A stretch of DNA of 64,000 nucleotides from Phytohabitans flavus. GTDB lineage: Bacteria > Actinomycetota > Actinomycetes > Mycobacteriales > Micromonosporaceae. Below, in pieces: positions 56,440 through 64,000 of the stretch. The position numbers and the translations under genes are program-made. The stretch spans positions 1,658,001 through 1,722,000 of the forward strand of contig NZ_AP022870.1 of assembly GCF_011764545.1 (NCBI RefSeq), in the 5' to 3' direction. The first letter of the stretch is position 1; each line of letters opens with the position of its first letter. The notes under the pieces were generated by a model. It had not been told where the DNA came from and did not search any database. It saw only the letters and a list, made by a program, of their open reading frames with translations.

Positions 56440-58835
56440 CGGGCGACGTCGCTACTCAGAAGAGCATCGAGAATGCGCGAGGGGGTCAGCGGAAGCTGAT
56501 GCACGGTGACACCGACCGGCTCGAGCGCATCATTGACGGCGATCGCAACCGAGGCCAAGGCCCCTCCGACCCCGCTCTCCCCTGCGCCCTTCGCGCCAAA
56601 CAGGGTGAACGGCGAGGGGGTGACCTGAGTGCCGAGACGAATCGTCGGCAGGTCGGTCGCGCGCGGAAGCAGGTACTGCTTGAACGTCAGAGCCTCCGGA
56701 TGTCCCTTGTCGTCGAAGGGCTGGCTCTCGTACAGCGCCCCACCGATGCCCATGACGATCGCACCGTTGAGCTGGCTGTCGACGAGCTTGGGGCTGATGA
56801 CCGTGCCGGAGTCATGGACGCAGCTGTAGTCGATGACCCGCGGATAGCCAGTCTCGCGGTCGATCTCCACCACCGCGACATGGGCGGAGTACGGAAAGCA
56901 CGGATAGGGCGAAATACGCCCGTGCTCGTCGGGGACCATCGTGACGTTGCCCGGCCGGTAGGTGCAAGTGGCCTCAAGCTGAGGCTCGAGCAGACCAGGA
57001 TTGACATAGCTGGTGCTGTAGATCTGCTCGCACAGAAGCGCGAAGTCCATCGCCCTGGACGGGTTAGCGGCCGATCGCACCTGCCCGTCCGAGAAGACGA
57101 CGTCGCCGGGCTCCACCTCGAGGAGCACCGATGCGGCGGTGCGCAGCTTGTCCTTGATCTCCCGAGCGGCCAGGACCCCAGCGCCTCCGCCAGCAACGAG
57201 GCTGCGCCCGGAGAAGCTTCCGAAACCGTACGGACTGATGTCCGTGTCGCCCTGAAAGACGGACACGGTCGAGGGGTGCACACCGAACTCTCGAGCGACG
57301 AGCGCGGCGATGCTGGTCTCGTTGCCTGTGCCGGAACTGGTGACGCCGGTGAGCACACTCACCGCCCCATTCGGGCTGACCCGGACGGTGGTGGTGTCGT
57401 GGCCGCGTATCAGGCTGCTGGCGTCCGCGCCCTCGGGAGTCAGGTCGAACGCGACCCCGACGCCCAGAAGCGGCCCGTCGGCCGGTCGATCACGCTGAAC
57501 CCGTCGCCACTCGTGGTAGCCGCTGAGCTCCACCACCTGGTCGAGAGCTCCTTGGTAGTCGCCACTGTCGAGGTGCTTTGCCCGGGTCCAGTAGGGGAAC
57601 TGGTCGGAGGCGATGAAGTTGACGCGTCGCACGTCGATCGCATCCATGCCGATCTTCTTGGCGACAAGGTCGACGATCCTCTCGATGACGAGCGTGGCCG
57701 ACTCCTTGCCGTAGCCACGGGCGCCACTCCAGGGCGCCTTGTTCGTCACCACGCCGTAGGACTCCATTTTGTAGTTCTTGATGGCGTAGGGACCGGGGAA
57801 GGACATTCCGTTGGGGTAGACCATGCTCCAGCCGCCCCAGGTGGACAGGCATCCAATGTTGCCGATCGAGCGGTTGTGGACGCCATTGATACGCCCATTG
57901 GGCTCGAAGCCCACGCGGAACTCGTGACGGAACTCGCGCGCGCCGATGAGGAGCGATTCAGCCCTCGTCTCGAGCCACTTTACGGGCCTTCCGGCGAGCC
58001 GGCTCAAGAGGCACACCAGGGACTCTTCCTGGTAGCCGTGGAACTTGAGCCCGAAGCTGCCACCAACGCGAGGCTGGACGACGCGGATGTTCGCCTCGGT
58101 GACGCCGAGCGTGACGGAGAGCTTGGTCCGTACCTGATGGGGCTGCTGGGTGGAGGCGTGAATGGTGATCTTTCCGCCGCGGGTCCAGTCGCCCACATAC
58201 CCTCGGCACTCCATCGGAGCGGCCTGGAAGCGCTGGATCGAGATGACGTCCTTGATGACGTGGGTCGATGCCGCGATAGCGGCGTCCACGTCCCCCTCCT
58301 CGAACGGGAACATGGCAAGGACGTTGTCCTCCCAGTGGTCGAAGACCTTCGGCGCGCCCCGGGCCATAGCCTCAACGGCGTCGGTGACGAACGGGATCTC
58401 CTCGTAGACGACATCGATCAGATCCAGCGCCCGCTCCGCGTCGGCGAGCGTTTCGGCTGCCACGGCGGCGACCGGCTCACCGACCCACCGGACCTTCTCG
58501 GTGGCCAGGGCGTAGAACTCGGCGGTCGGCAGGCCGAAGATCTTCGGGTCGAACAGGTGCGGTAGCGGGTTGACCATCCCGACGAGGTCGTCTCCGGTGA
58601 GTACGGCCAGCACGTTGCGGGCGGCCTTGACCTTCTCCACGTCGATCGCGACGATCCTTGCGTGCGGATGCGGACTGCGCAGAATCGCAGCGTGCGCCAC
58701 ATGACCGAGCGGCAGGTCGTCGACATACCCTGCGGCGCCGGTCATGATGAGGTCCCCGTCGCGCCTCAGCTCACTGACCAGGCCGTCCTGCGGCTCGATG
58801 TCCCCGGCTCCCGGCTGATTCGTCGCGTTGGTCAA
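56436..58835 (-). CDS. Molybdenum hydroxylase large subunit, atypical active-site loop
   Basis: TTG 58835 has AGGAG five bases upstream; the ATG at 58865 has none. The 799-residue catalytic subunit has the two Mo-cofactor domains (GYVDDLPLGHVAHAAILRSP, VVQPRVGGSFGLKFHGYQEE, TGVTSSGTGNETSIAALVAR, GSFSGRSLVAGGGAGVLAAR) and the C-terminal catalytic Glu in FTLFGAKGAGESGVGGALAS. The loop that reads AYxCSFR in true CO dehydrogenases and AYRGAGR in most others here reads APWSGARGYGKES. It is therefore not a form I CO dehydrogenase; the substrate is another N-heterocycle, aldehyde or aromatic compound. No accessory genes (coxD/E/F-like) or substrate clues are nearby. Confidence 0.9.
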   Translation of the reverse strand: MTNATNQPGAGDIEPQDGLVSELRRDGDLIMTGAAGYVDDLPLGHVAHAAILRSPHPHARIVAIDVEKVKAARNVLAVLTGDDLVGMVNPLPHLFDPKIFGLPTAEFYALATEKVRWVGEPVAAVAAETLADAERALDLIDVVYEEIPFVTDAVEAMARGAPKVFDHWEDNVLAMFPFEEGDVDAAIAASTHVIKDVISIQRFQAAPMECRGYVGDWTRGGKITIHASTQQPHQVRTKLSVTLGVTEANIRVVQPRVGGSFGLKFHGYQEESLVCLLSRLAGRPVKWLETRAESLLIGAREFRHEFRVGFEPNGRINGVHNRSIGNIGCLSTWGGWSMVYPNGMSFPGPYAIKNYKMESYGVVTNKAPWSGARGYGKESATLVIERIVDLVAKKIGMDAIDVRRVNFIASDQFPYWTRAKHLDSGDYQGALDQVVELSGYHEWRRVQRDRPADGPLLGVGVAFDLTPEGADASSLIRGHDTTTVRVSPNGAVSVLTGVTSSGTGNETSIAALVAREFGVHPSTVSVFQGDTDISPYGFGSFSGRSLVAGGGAGVLAAREIKDKLRTAASVLLEVEPGDVVFSDGQVRSAANPSRAMDFALLCEQIYSTSYVNPGLLEPQLEATCTYRPGNVTMVPDEHGRISPYPCFPYSAHVAVVEIDRETGYPRVIDYSCVHDSGTVISPKLVDSQLNGAIVMGIGGALYESQPFDDKGHPEALTFKQYLLPRATDLPTIRLGTQVTPSPFTLFGAKGAGESGVGGALASVAIAVNDALEPVGVTVHQLPLTPSRILDALLSSDVAR

Positions 58836-59043
58836 GGTCGCTCCTAACCACCAACCAGCAGCCATAGCATAAGGTGCAGACTTCCAATACCGTGTGTAAT
58901 TGCACCAAGGTAACCCGGGCCTGTATCGGTACCCGAACGGTGAACGTCACCGACTCCAAGGGCGGCACCTGGCCGGACGAGGACTGGTTCGCCGTCAACG
59001 CCCCGCACCGCCGGCGAGGCGCGCGGCGGCTACGGCGGCGGGC

Positions 59044-61368
59044 TCACGATCCGGCCCGGGCGGAGATCGGGTCGCGCATCTGCACCCGCAGCTCGGAGGT
59101 GTAGCGGCGCCCGTCGGCGTCGGTGAGCCACGCATGGTCCGAGTCGGGCAGCAGCTCCGTGACAGCCAACCCGGTCTCCGGGCCGCCGGTCTTCTGGGCG
59201 GCGGTCATCATCGCGCAGAGCACCCTCGCGTACAGCGGGCTGGTTAGGTCGAAGTAGCAGGGCTTGACCTCGGTGTCGACGCGGACGAAGACCCGCTCCG
59301 GCAGGCCCAGCTCGCGCCGCCAGCGGCGCACCGCCAGATAGCGCTCCCGCTCGCCGGTGGCACCGGCCAGGCCGGTCTGCCCGACCGTACTGCGCCAGGT
59401 CTCGCGGGCGATCACCAGCCCGTCCACCGAGATCCGGGGCGTGTGCGGGCCGAGGCTGGCCAGCTTCCACGCGTCGAAGGCGTGCAGCCAGAGCAGGCCG
59501 GTGAACATCTCGATCAGAGGCCAGGACCGCCCGTCCCGGTCCCGGGCGCGCAGCCCGCCCTGGCCTGGTACCACGGTCAGCGCTGTCACCGGCAGCAGCC
59601 GGCGCCGGTCGACACCGGGTGCCGGGGCGAAGCCGAGCTGCACGTCGTCGGGGCCGGTCAACCACTCGGCCTCGCGCGCGGTGAGCCGCGGCCAGCTGTC
59701 CGGCGCGGCGAGCGCCACCCGGCTCGACGGCACGTCCCGCCCCATCGCCGCGATCATCCCGTCCGGGTCGGGATGGCCGACCGAGAAGAAGTGGGTGTCG
59801 AACGCGGCCAGGCCGATGTGCAGCTCGCCGAGCACGATCGTCACGTCACCGCGCTCGGCGGCCTCCTTCGACGACGCGCTGATGTGCAGGTCGGGGCTGT
59901 GGATCCGGGCCGCGGCCCAGCCCGGCGCGGTGGCCGGGAACGCGGCCGTTATCCGGTCGGTCAGCTCCGCGCGTGGCAGGTCGACCTGGCTGGTGGTATC
60001 AGGCACGGAGTCCAGGTCGAGGACCTCGGTCCACCGCCGCCGGAACTCCTCGATCACCGGCTCGGCGGGCCGGTCCCGGCCGACGAACGCGTCGACGGCC
60101 GGGTACCAGACCCGTTCGAACGGCACCTCGGCGACGCCGAGATCGGCCGCGACGTCCTGGTACAGCTCCTCCAGCCGGTCGGTGTACCGGCCGGCCAGCT
60201 CGCTGGTCAGCCATCGGGCGGACAGCAGCAGCGGCTCCAGCGGGGCCAGCTTGGCCAGCACCGCGTCGCCGATGGTCAGGTCGAGGTCGCGCACCGTCTC
60301 CAGGTGGCACAGGGTGCGGCCGGCCTGGGTCTGGCCGGCGTTGTGCCGCGGCGGCAGGCCGCTGATCTCGGTGAACTCGGCGTCCAGTGCGGTCATCGCC
60401 GCGGCCAGCGCTGCCGGGTCGCCCGCGGCGGCGATGTCGTCCCGGCGGGCGCACAGCCGGTCCAGGGCGGCCAGCGCCGGCTCGCGGGCGCCGGGGTCGC
60501 CGACCCCTTCGAGCAGCCGGCGCAGCGCCGCCTCGGCGGTGAGGTCCATCGGCAGGTCGGCGCCCCAGGTCAGCAACTCCCGCTGCACCAGGTGGTCGAT
60601 CACGGCGGCGACGTCCGCGGGCTGCCGGATCCCGGGCGGGGCGTCGGCTAGTACCAGCCGGGTGACCTCCCGGGCGGACCGTATCCCGTCGCAGTGGCCG
60701 ATCACCGCCGCCTCCGGCGCGGACAGCGGGATCGCGCCCAGGTACGGGTGCCGCACCGCCCGGTCGTCGAGGGTGAGCTGCGGCGCCAGGCCGACCGGGA
60801 GCCAGGGGCGGATCCGCGGGTCGGCGCTGAACGCGGCGGCGACGGCCGCCAGCGCCCAGCGCTCGAAGAAGACCCGGCGGTGCCGCTCCGAGCCCGGACC
60901 CGGCCGGCTGGTCAGCGGCGGCGCCTGCGGGTCCAGCTCGACCCAGCACAGTGGACCGAAGAAGCCCACCGTGTCGTTCTTGGCGCAGTACCGCTGCCAG
61001 TACTTGGCGACGATCTCCTCCCGGCTGCGGTGCCGGGAGTTGCGGGCGGCGCCCGGGCCGGCCCGGAGCAGCCCCTCGATCGCCACCAGCACGCCCGGGT
61101 TCTGCCAGATCACCGCCTGCTGGAAGCGCGGGTCGGCGGCGACCTCGTTGAGCGCCAGGCCGGTGTCGGCGACCGCCGCCGCGAACGCCGCGGTGAAGTC
61201 CTCGTCGGTCCCGGGCGCCCCGGAGGTCAGCAGCACGTCCGCCGCCTTGGCGCAGGCCGGCATGGAGAGCCTGTCGAGGCCGTCCACGCCGAACCCGGCG
61301 GACCGCAGCAGCCCCCACCGCCAGACCTGCCACCGCGTGCCCGGGATTGGGGCCAGGTGATCCGTCAT
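59044..61368 (-). CDS. LanB N-terminal (glutamylation/PEARL-like) protein
   Basis: The 774-residue protein resembles the N-terminal, tRNA-dependent glutamylation domain of class I lantibiotic dehydratases. Signatures: SRHRSREEIVAKYWQRYCAK, NDTVGFFGPLCWVEL (the R-x-TPFGLFAG-like motif), GAELA-like YLGAIPLSAPEAAVIGHCDG, and the domain end RYLAVRRWRRELGLPERVFV, then DTEVKPCYFDLTSPLYARVL. The separate C-terminal elimination domain (SpaB_C) is missing and none follows in the window. LanB-like enzymes without it (PEARLs) add amino acids from aminoacyl-tRNA to peptides, or act with separate partners. ATG 61368 has AGGAG upstream. It follows a TauD-type gene by 23 bp and is probably the last gene of the cluster. 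No precursor peptide is evident. Confidence 0.82.
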   Translation of the reverse strand: MTDHLAPIPGTRWQVWRWGLLRSAGFGVDGLDRLSMPACAKAADVLLTSGAPGTDEDFTAAFAAAVADTGLALNEVAADPRFQQAVIWQNPGVLVAIEGLLRAGPGAARNSRHRSREEIVAKYWQRYCAKNDTVGFFGPLCWVELDPQAPPLTSRPGPGSERHRRVFFERWALAAVAAAFSADPRIRPWLPVGLAPQLTLDDRAVRHPYLGAIPLSAPEAAVIGHCDGIRSAREVTRLVLADAPPGIRQPADVAAVIDHLVQRELLTWGADLPMDLTAEAALRRLLEGVGDPGAREPALAALDRLCARRDDIAAAGDPAALAAAMTALDAEFTEISGLPPRHNAGQTQAGRTLCHLETVRDLDLTIGDAVLAKLAPLEPLLLSARWLTSELAGRYTDRLEELYQDVAADLGVAEVPFERVWYPAVDAFVGRDRPAEPVIEEFRRRWTEVLDLDSVPDTTSQVDLPRAELTDRITAAFPATAPGWAAARIHSPDLHISASSKEAAERGDVTIVLGELHIGLAAFDTHFFSVGHPDPDGMIAAMGRDVPSSRVALAAPDSWPRLTAREAEWLTGPDDVQLGFAPAPGVDRRRLLPVTALTVVPGQGGLRARDRDGRSWPLIEMFTGLLWLHAFDAWKLASLGPHTPRISVDGLVIARETWRSTVGQTGLAGATGERERYLAVRRWRRELGLPERVFVRVDTEVKPCYFDLTSPLYARVLCAMMTAAQKTGGPETGLAVTELLPDSDHAWLTDADGRRYTSELRVQMRDPISARAGS

Positions 61369-61391
61369 CGTCACTCCTGTCGGTTCGGTCG

Positions 61392-62313
61392 TCAGGTCAT
61401 CGCGACGAGGATGCGGCGCGACCCGGTGTACGCGTGCCGGCCGTGCATCACGAGCATGTTGTCGATCGCCAGCACGTCGCCGGGTTGCCAGTCGAACGCG
61501 CTCTCCCCGCGCCGGGCGGTCTCGCGGACGTTCGCGAGGTCCTCCGGCGGGATCGGGCTGCCGTCGCCGTACGTCGCCGACTGCGGCAGCTCGTCCTCGG
61601 ACTCGGCCATGGCCAGCAGCGCCTGGGCGGTGGCGTCCGGAAGGCTGGAGACGTGGAACTGCTCGGCCTGGTTGAACCAGACCTGGTCACCGGTGATCGG
61701 GTGGTTGCGGACCGCCGGGCGGACCTGCCGGATGCGCAGGTCGCCGTCGTCGGTCCAGCGGAACTCCGTGTCGCCGGCCTTCAGCAGCTGCTCGACAATG
61801 GCCCGGTCGTCGGTCTGGTACGTCTCCTGCCACGACTTGCCCGGGCCGTACCCGCCGTGCAGGGACTGCAGGTAGGCCACCCCCTCGACTCGAACCGCGA
61901 CCGGACGCCCGGGTCGAGGTCGTCCAGCAGCGCCCGGCCGTCGGAGACCGGGGTGCTGCCGCCGGTCTGCGGCGCCACCAGGCAGCAGAAGAACAGCCGC
62001 CGCGGCCAGCGCGAGGCCTGGGAAAGCTCGTTGTGCAGCGAGATGTCGTACTCGGCCGGGTACTCGGTGGAGGTCCAAACTCCATCTTGGACATTCGTGC
62101 GCGGCGAGTTGCCGTGGTAGGCGTCGAAGGGATCGCCAAAGCAGGACACGACGTCGTGGAACTCGCCGGCGCTGGTCACCCGAGGCCGCGCAGCAGCACG
62201 GCCCCGGTGTCCAGCAGCCGCTCGTCGATGTGGTCGCGCAGCGCGGCCACCCGTTCGCGGCGGTCCGCCGGGTCGGCGGGGTATGGCTCTTTCAGTACGG
62301 CTATCTCGGTCAT
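61392..62313 (-). CDS. TauD/TfdA (SyrP-like) Fe(II)/2-oxoglutarate oxygenase, two frameshifts
   Basis: Three frames join into one 307-residue protein when one G is added at about 62177-62183 and one at 61878-61886. Order: MTEIAVLKEPYPADPADRRE, DTGAVLLRGLG / VTSAGEFHDVVSCFGDPFDA, the metal motif H-x-E in YDISLHNELSQASRWPR, RLFFCCLVAPQTGGSTPVSD, GRALLDDLDPGVRSRFESRG / VAYLQSLHGGYGPGKSW, VWFNQAEQFHVSSLPD, and the distal His and Arg in LAIDNMLVMHGRHAYTGSRR. This is the SyrP/clavaminate synthase-like branch that hydroxylates carrier-bound amino acids in NRPS pathways. The start overlaps the MFS stop by ATGA. The restored length is a whole number of codons with no stop. Confidence 0.87.
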
Positions 62314-63602
62314 GCGGACGCCTGCACCGGGTCGGGGAGCTCCCTGAGCCGCGGCAGTGGCGAGACGGCCATGACCACGATCGGGATCAGCACGCCGATC
62401 GCGAAGACCAGCAGGATCGGCCGCAAGCCGACCGCCGCGCCGAGGAAGCCGGCCGCGAGCGCGCCGAGCGGGGCGAGCCCGAGTGACAGGCCGCGGAACG
62501 TGCCGACCACCCGGCCCTGCATGTCGTTGGGGGTCAGCACCTGGCGCAGCGAGGCCATGCCGACCTGCGCCATCGGGCCGGACATGCCGATCAGCAGTTG
62601 CGCGCCGGCCAGCAGCCCCACCATCAGCCAGGTCGGCCCGCCGGCGAGCGGGATGAGCAGGAACGCGCCGTTGCCGAACACGGTGGCCCAGAACGCCGAC
62701 GGGCCGGGGCCGACCATCTTGAGCAGCTTGAGCGACAGCAGCGAGCCGACCACCGCGCCGACGCCCAGGAAGCCCAGGGTGACGCCGATGACCGTGGTCG
62801 ACAGGCCGAGGTGCTCCTTGAGGTAGAAGACGTACAGCGACTGGATCCCGGCCGTGAACGTCATGTAGCAGGCGCTGGCGATCAGCAGCGGGCGGATCAC
62901 CGGCTGGGTCCACACCCACTTGAGGCCGTCCCGGATCGCGGTGAACAGCTTCGGCGGCTTGCCGCCGCCGTGCGGCGGCGGCTCCGGCTTGCGGATCAGC
63001 GCGCTGGTGAGCGCGCCGACCAGGTACGAGACGGCGTCGATCAGCATGACGGTCGCCGCGGAGAAGAAGGCGATCAGCAGGCCGGCGATGCCGGGGCCGC
63101 TGACCTGCGCGACCGACTGGCTGATCTGGAACCGGGCGTTGCCCTCGGGCAGCTGCCTGGAGTCGACCAGCGAGGGCAGGAACGCCTGGTTGGACACCTC
63201 GAAGAAGACGCCGAGGATGCCGGCGACCAGCACGATGCCGTACAGCCAGTAGATGGTCAGCGAGTCGGCGAAGAACAGCAGCGGGATCAGTCCGATCGCG
63301 ACGGCCCGCCCCAGGTCGGTGGCGATCATCGTGGGCCGGCGCCGCACCCGGTCGGCGAACACTCCGGCGAACAGGAACAGCACGAACGGGGCGCGGGCCA
63401 GCGCGCCGAGCACGCCCATCTGCTGAGCCGTCGCGTTGAGCAACTGCACGGCCACCAGCGGCATCGCCACGATGGTCACGTACGAGCCGAACACCGAAAG
63501 GCTCTGGCCACTCCACAGCTTGAGGAAGTCGCCGTTGCGCCACAGGCTCGGCGGTGCGTCGGGCTCCTTCGCGGGTGCTGCGACGTCAGTGGTCGAAACC
63601 AT
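62310..63602 (-). CDS. MFS exporter (EntS-like)
   Basis: The 430-residue transporter has about 12 membrane helices and the family's signatures: LSVFGSYVTIVAMPLVAVQL, GVFADRVRRRPTMIATDLGR (the loop 2-3 motif A), FEVSNQAFLPSLVDSRQLPE and GPMAQVGMASLRQVLTPNDM. MFS_3/EntS-type members export siderophores, macrolides and other secondary products, so it is the likely exporter of this cluster's product. ATG 63602 follows GGAGG inside the end of the thioesterase gene (17-bp overlap). Confidence 0.92.
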   Translation of the reverse strand: MVSTTDVAAPAKEPDAPPSLWRNGDFLKLWSGQSLSVFGSYVTIVAMPLVAVQLLNATAQQMGVLGALARAPFVLFLFAGVFADRVRRRPTMIATDLGRAVAIGLIPLLFFADSLTIYWLYGIVLVAGILGVFFEVSNQAFLPSLVDSRQLPEGNARFQISQSVAQVSGPGIAGLLIAFFSAATVMLIDAVSYLVGALTSALIRKPEPPPHGGGKPPKLFTAIRDGLKWVWTQPVIRPLLIASACYMTFTAGIQSLYVFYLKEHLGLSTTVIGVTLGFLGVGAVVGSLLSLKLLKMVGPGPSAFWATVFGNGAFLLIPLAGGPTWLMVGLLAGAQLLIGMSGPMAQVGMASLRQVLTPNDMQGRVVGTFRGLSLGLAPLGALAAGFLGAAVGLRPILLVFAIGVLIPIVVMAVSPLPRLRELPDPVQASA

Positions 63603-64000
63603 TGTCAGTCCACCTCCTGATCTGGTCGGCCATACCGGCCACGAGCGGTTCGTATACCGAGGTAAAGCGGGTTCCCGGGATCGGCGCGATGGCGAAGCGC
63701 CCGCTGACGACGGCGCGCCAGCCGAAGTCGTCGCCAGGGGTGATCTCGGGGTCCTCGGCCGGTTGCAGCAGCACGACGTCGCCGTCGTACGGCTCGTGCC
63801 GGTGGTGGCCGACCGCGTGGGCGGTCGACTTGAACACCCTGAGGTAGTGGCGGGCCTGGTCGAGGTCGGCCGTGTCCGGGCGCAGCCGGCGCTCGCGACC
63901 CGCGGCGGCCACCACGGCGGCCAGCCGCTCGTCGGTGGGCATGCTGCGCAGCTCGTCGAGGTCGACGCTCTCCAGGATGTCGACCCCGCCGGCGAGGGCG
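63586..64000 (-). CDS. C-terminal end of an NRPS or thioesterase, partial
   Basis: The frame is open to the right edge, so only the last 137 codons are seen. They match the end of a thioesterase domain: a lid-region helix pair (VDLDELRSMPTDERLAAVVA, then RPDTADLDQARHYLRVFKST), the strand YDGDVVLLQPAEDP, a Trp-containing FGWRAVVSGRFAIAPIPGTR and a terminal helix EPLVAGMADQIRRWTD. In active enzymes the PG-x-H-F segment carries the catalytic His; here the place reads PGTRF, with Arg. It is either a variant thioesterase using another residue or an inactive domain. It overlaps the MFS gene start, so it belongs to the same operon. Confidence 0.75.
   Translation of the reverse strand, partial: ALAGGVDILESVDLDELRSMPTDERLAAVVAAAGRERRLRPDTADLDQARHYLRVFKSTAHAVGHHRHEPYDGDVVLLQPAEDPEITPGDDFGWRAVVSGRFAIAPIPGTRFTSVYEPLVAGMADQIRRWTDNGFDH

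Noticed and set aside
56388..58565. 725-codon open frame on the plus strand
   Set aside because: It is antisense to the molybdenum hydroxylase large subunit, which has clear family sequence. The plus frame is an Asp/Val/Arg-rich shadow typical of GC-rich DNA.
58874..59104. Small plus-strand ORF as a possible precursor peptide for the LanB-N-like enzyme
   Set aside because: It overlaps the 3' end of the LanB-N-like gene in antisense, has no ribosome site, and its second half is arginine-rich noise.
59357..61360. 667-codon open frame on the plus strand
   Set aside because: Antisense to the LanB-N-like gene; Ser/Arg-rich without domains.

Overview
The window is very GC-rich DNA with densely packed genes, GTG and TTG starts and many ATGA/GTGA stop-start overlaps. 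The gene set (Pls-type polyamino-acid synthetase, BTAD/SARP-like regulator, STAND regulator, DUF2690, LtrA, secreted lectin and glycoside hydrolase proteins, NRPS-linked tailoring genes) points to a filamentous actinomycete. A Micromonosporaceae-like host is the best guess, but this is inference and I saw no rRNA or tRNA gene.

Layout. 1-2.5 kb: an NYN/LOTUS protein cut by the left edge and weak remnants. 2.5-4.35 kb: xylB behind a xylA copy with a large internal deletion. 4.7-6.1 kb: a secreted ricin-type lectin. 6.1-7.74 kb: a MerR-controlled metal operon with a canonical 19-bp-spacer promoter. 8.2-10.5 kb: a BTAD regulator. 10.5-13.5 kb: a subtilase and a partner of unknown function. 13.8-21.1 kb: four tandem 11-bp repeats, then a diaminobutyrate aminotransferase and a Pls/PosA-type synthetase with an extra C-terminal part holding a 621-bp duplication. 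This is a candidate poly(2,4-diaminobutyrate) pathway and the most interesting part of the window. 21.2-22.2 kb: TerC. 22.4-30.3 kb: a complete V/A-type ATPase operon on the minus strand (accessory-C-I-K-F-E-A-B-D). 30.6-33.7 kb: a secreted glycoside hydrolase with a divergent LacI regulator and a palindrome between them. 33.9-39.7 kb: stand-alone genes (membrane protein, DinB, universal stress protein, DHFR-like) separated by decayed DNA. 39.7-45.2 kb: a two-component system divergent from a MacB-type efflux operon; the sensor and the lipoprotein share an unusual two-cysteine domain. 45.5-49.8 kb: an M23 peptidase with six lectin-like repeats and a STAND regulator. 49.8-53.7 kb: a gene graveyard around a DUF2690 protein and msrB. 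53.9-58.8 kb: LtrA and a three-subunit molybdenum hydroxylase. 59.0-64.0 kb: the end of a biosynthetic cluster (NRPS thioesterase end, MFS exporter, TauD-type oxygenase, LanB-N/PEARL-like enzyme) running off the right edge.

A pattern across the window: at least seven otherwise sound genes, plus one fragment, are broken by single missing bases, and inserting one base at each site restores family-typical sequence. This looks more like uncorrected deletions in the assembly than mass gene death. Such genes are listed with their full restored span, and the break point is stated. Large-scale decay (xylA, the MFS, aldo/keto reductase, Fe-S oxidoreductase and integrase remnants) is different and appears real.
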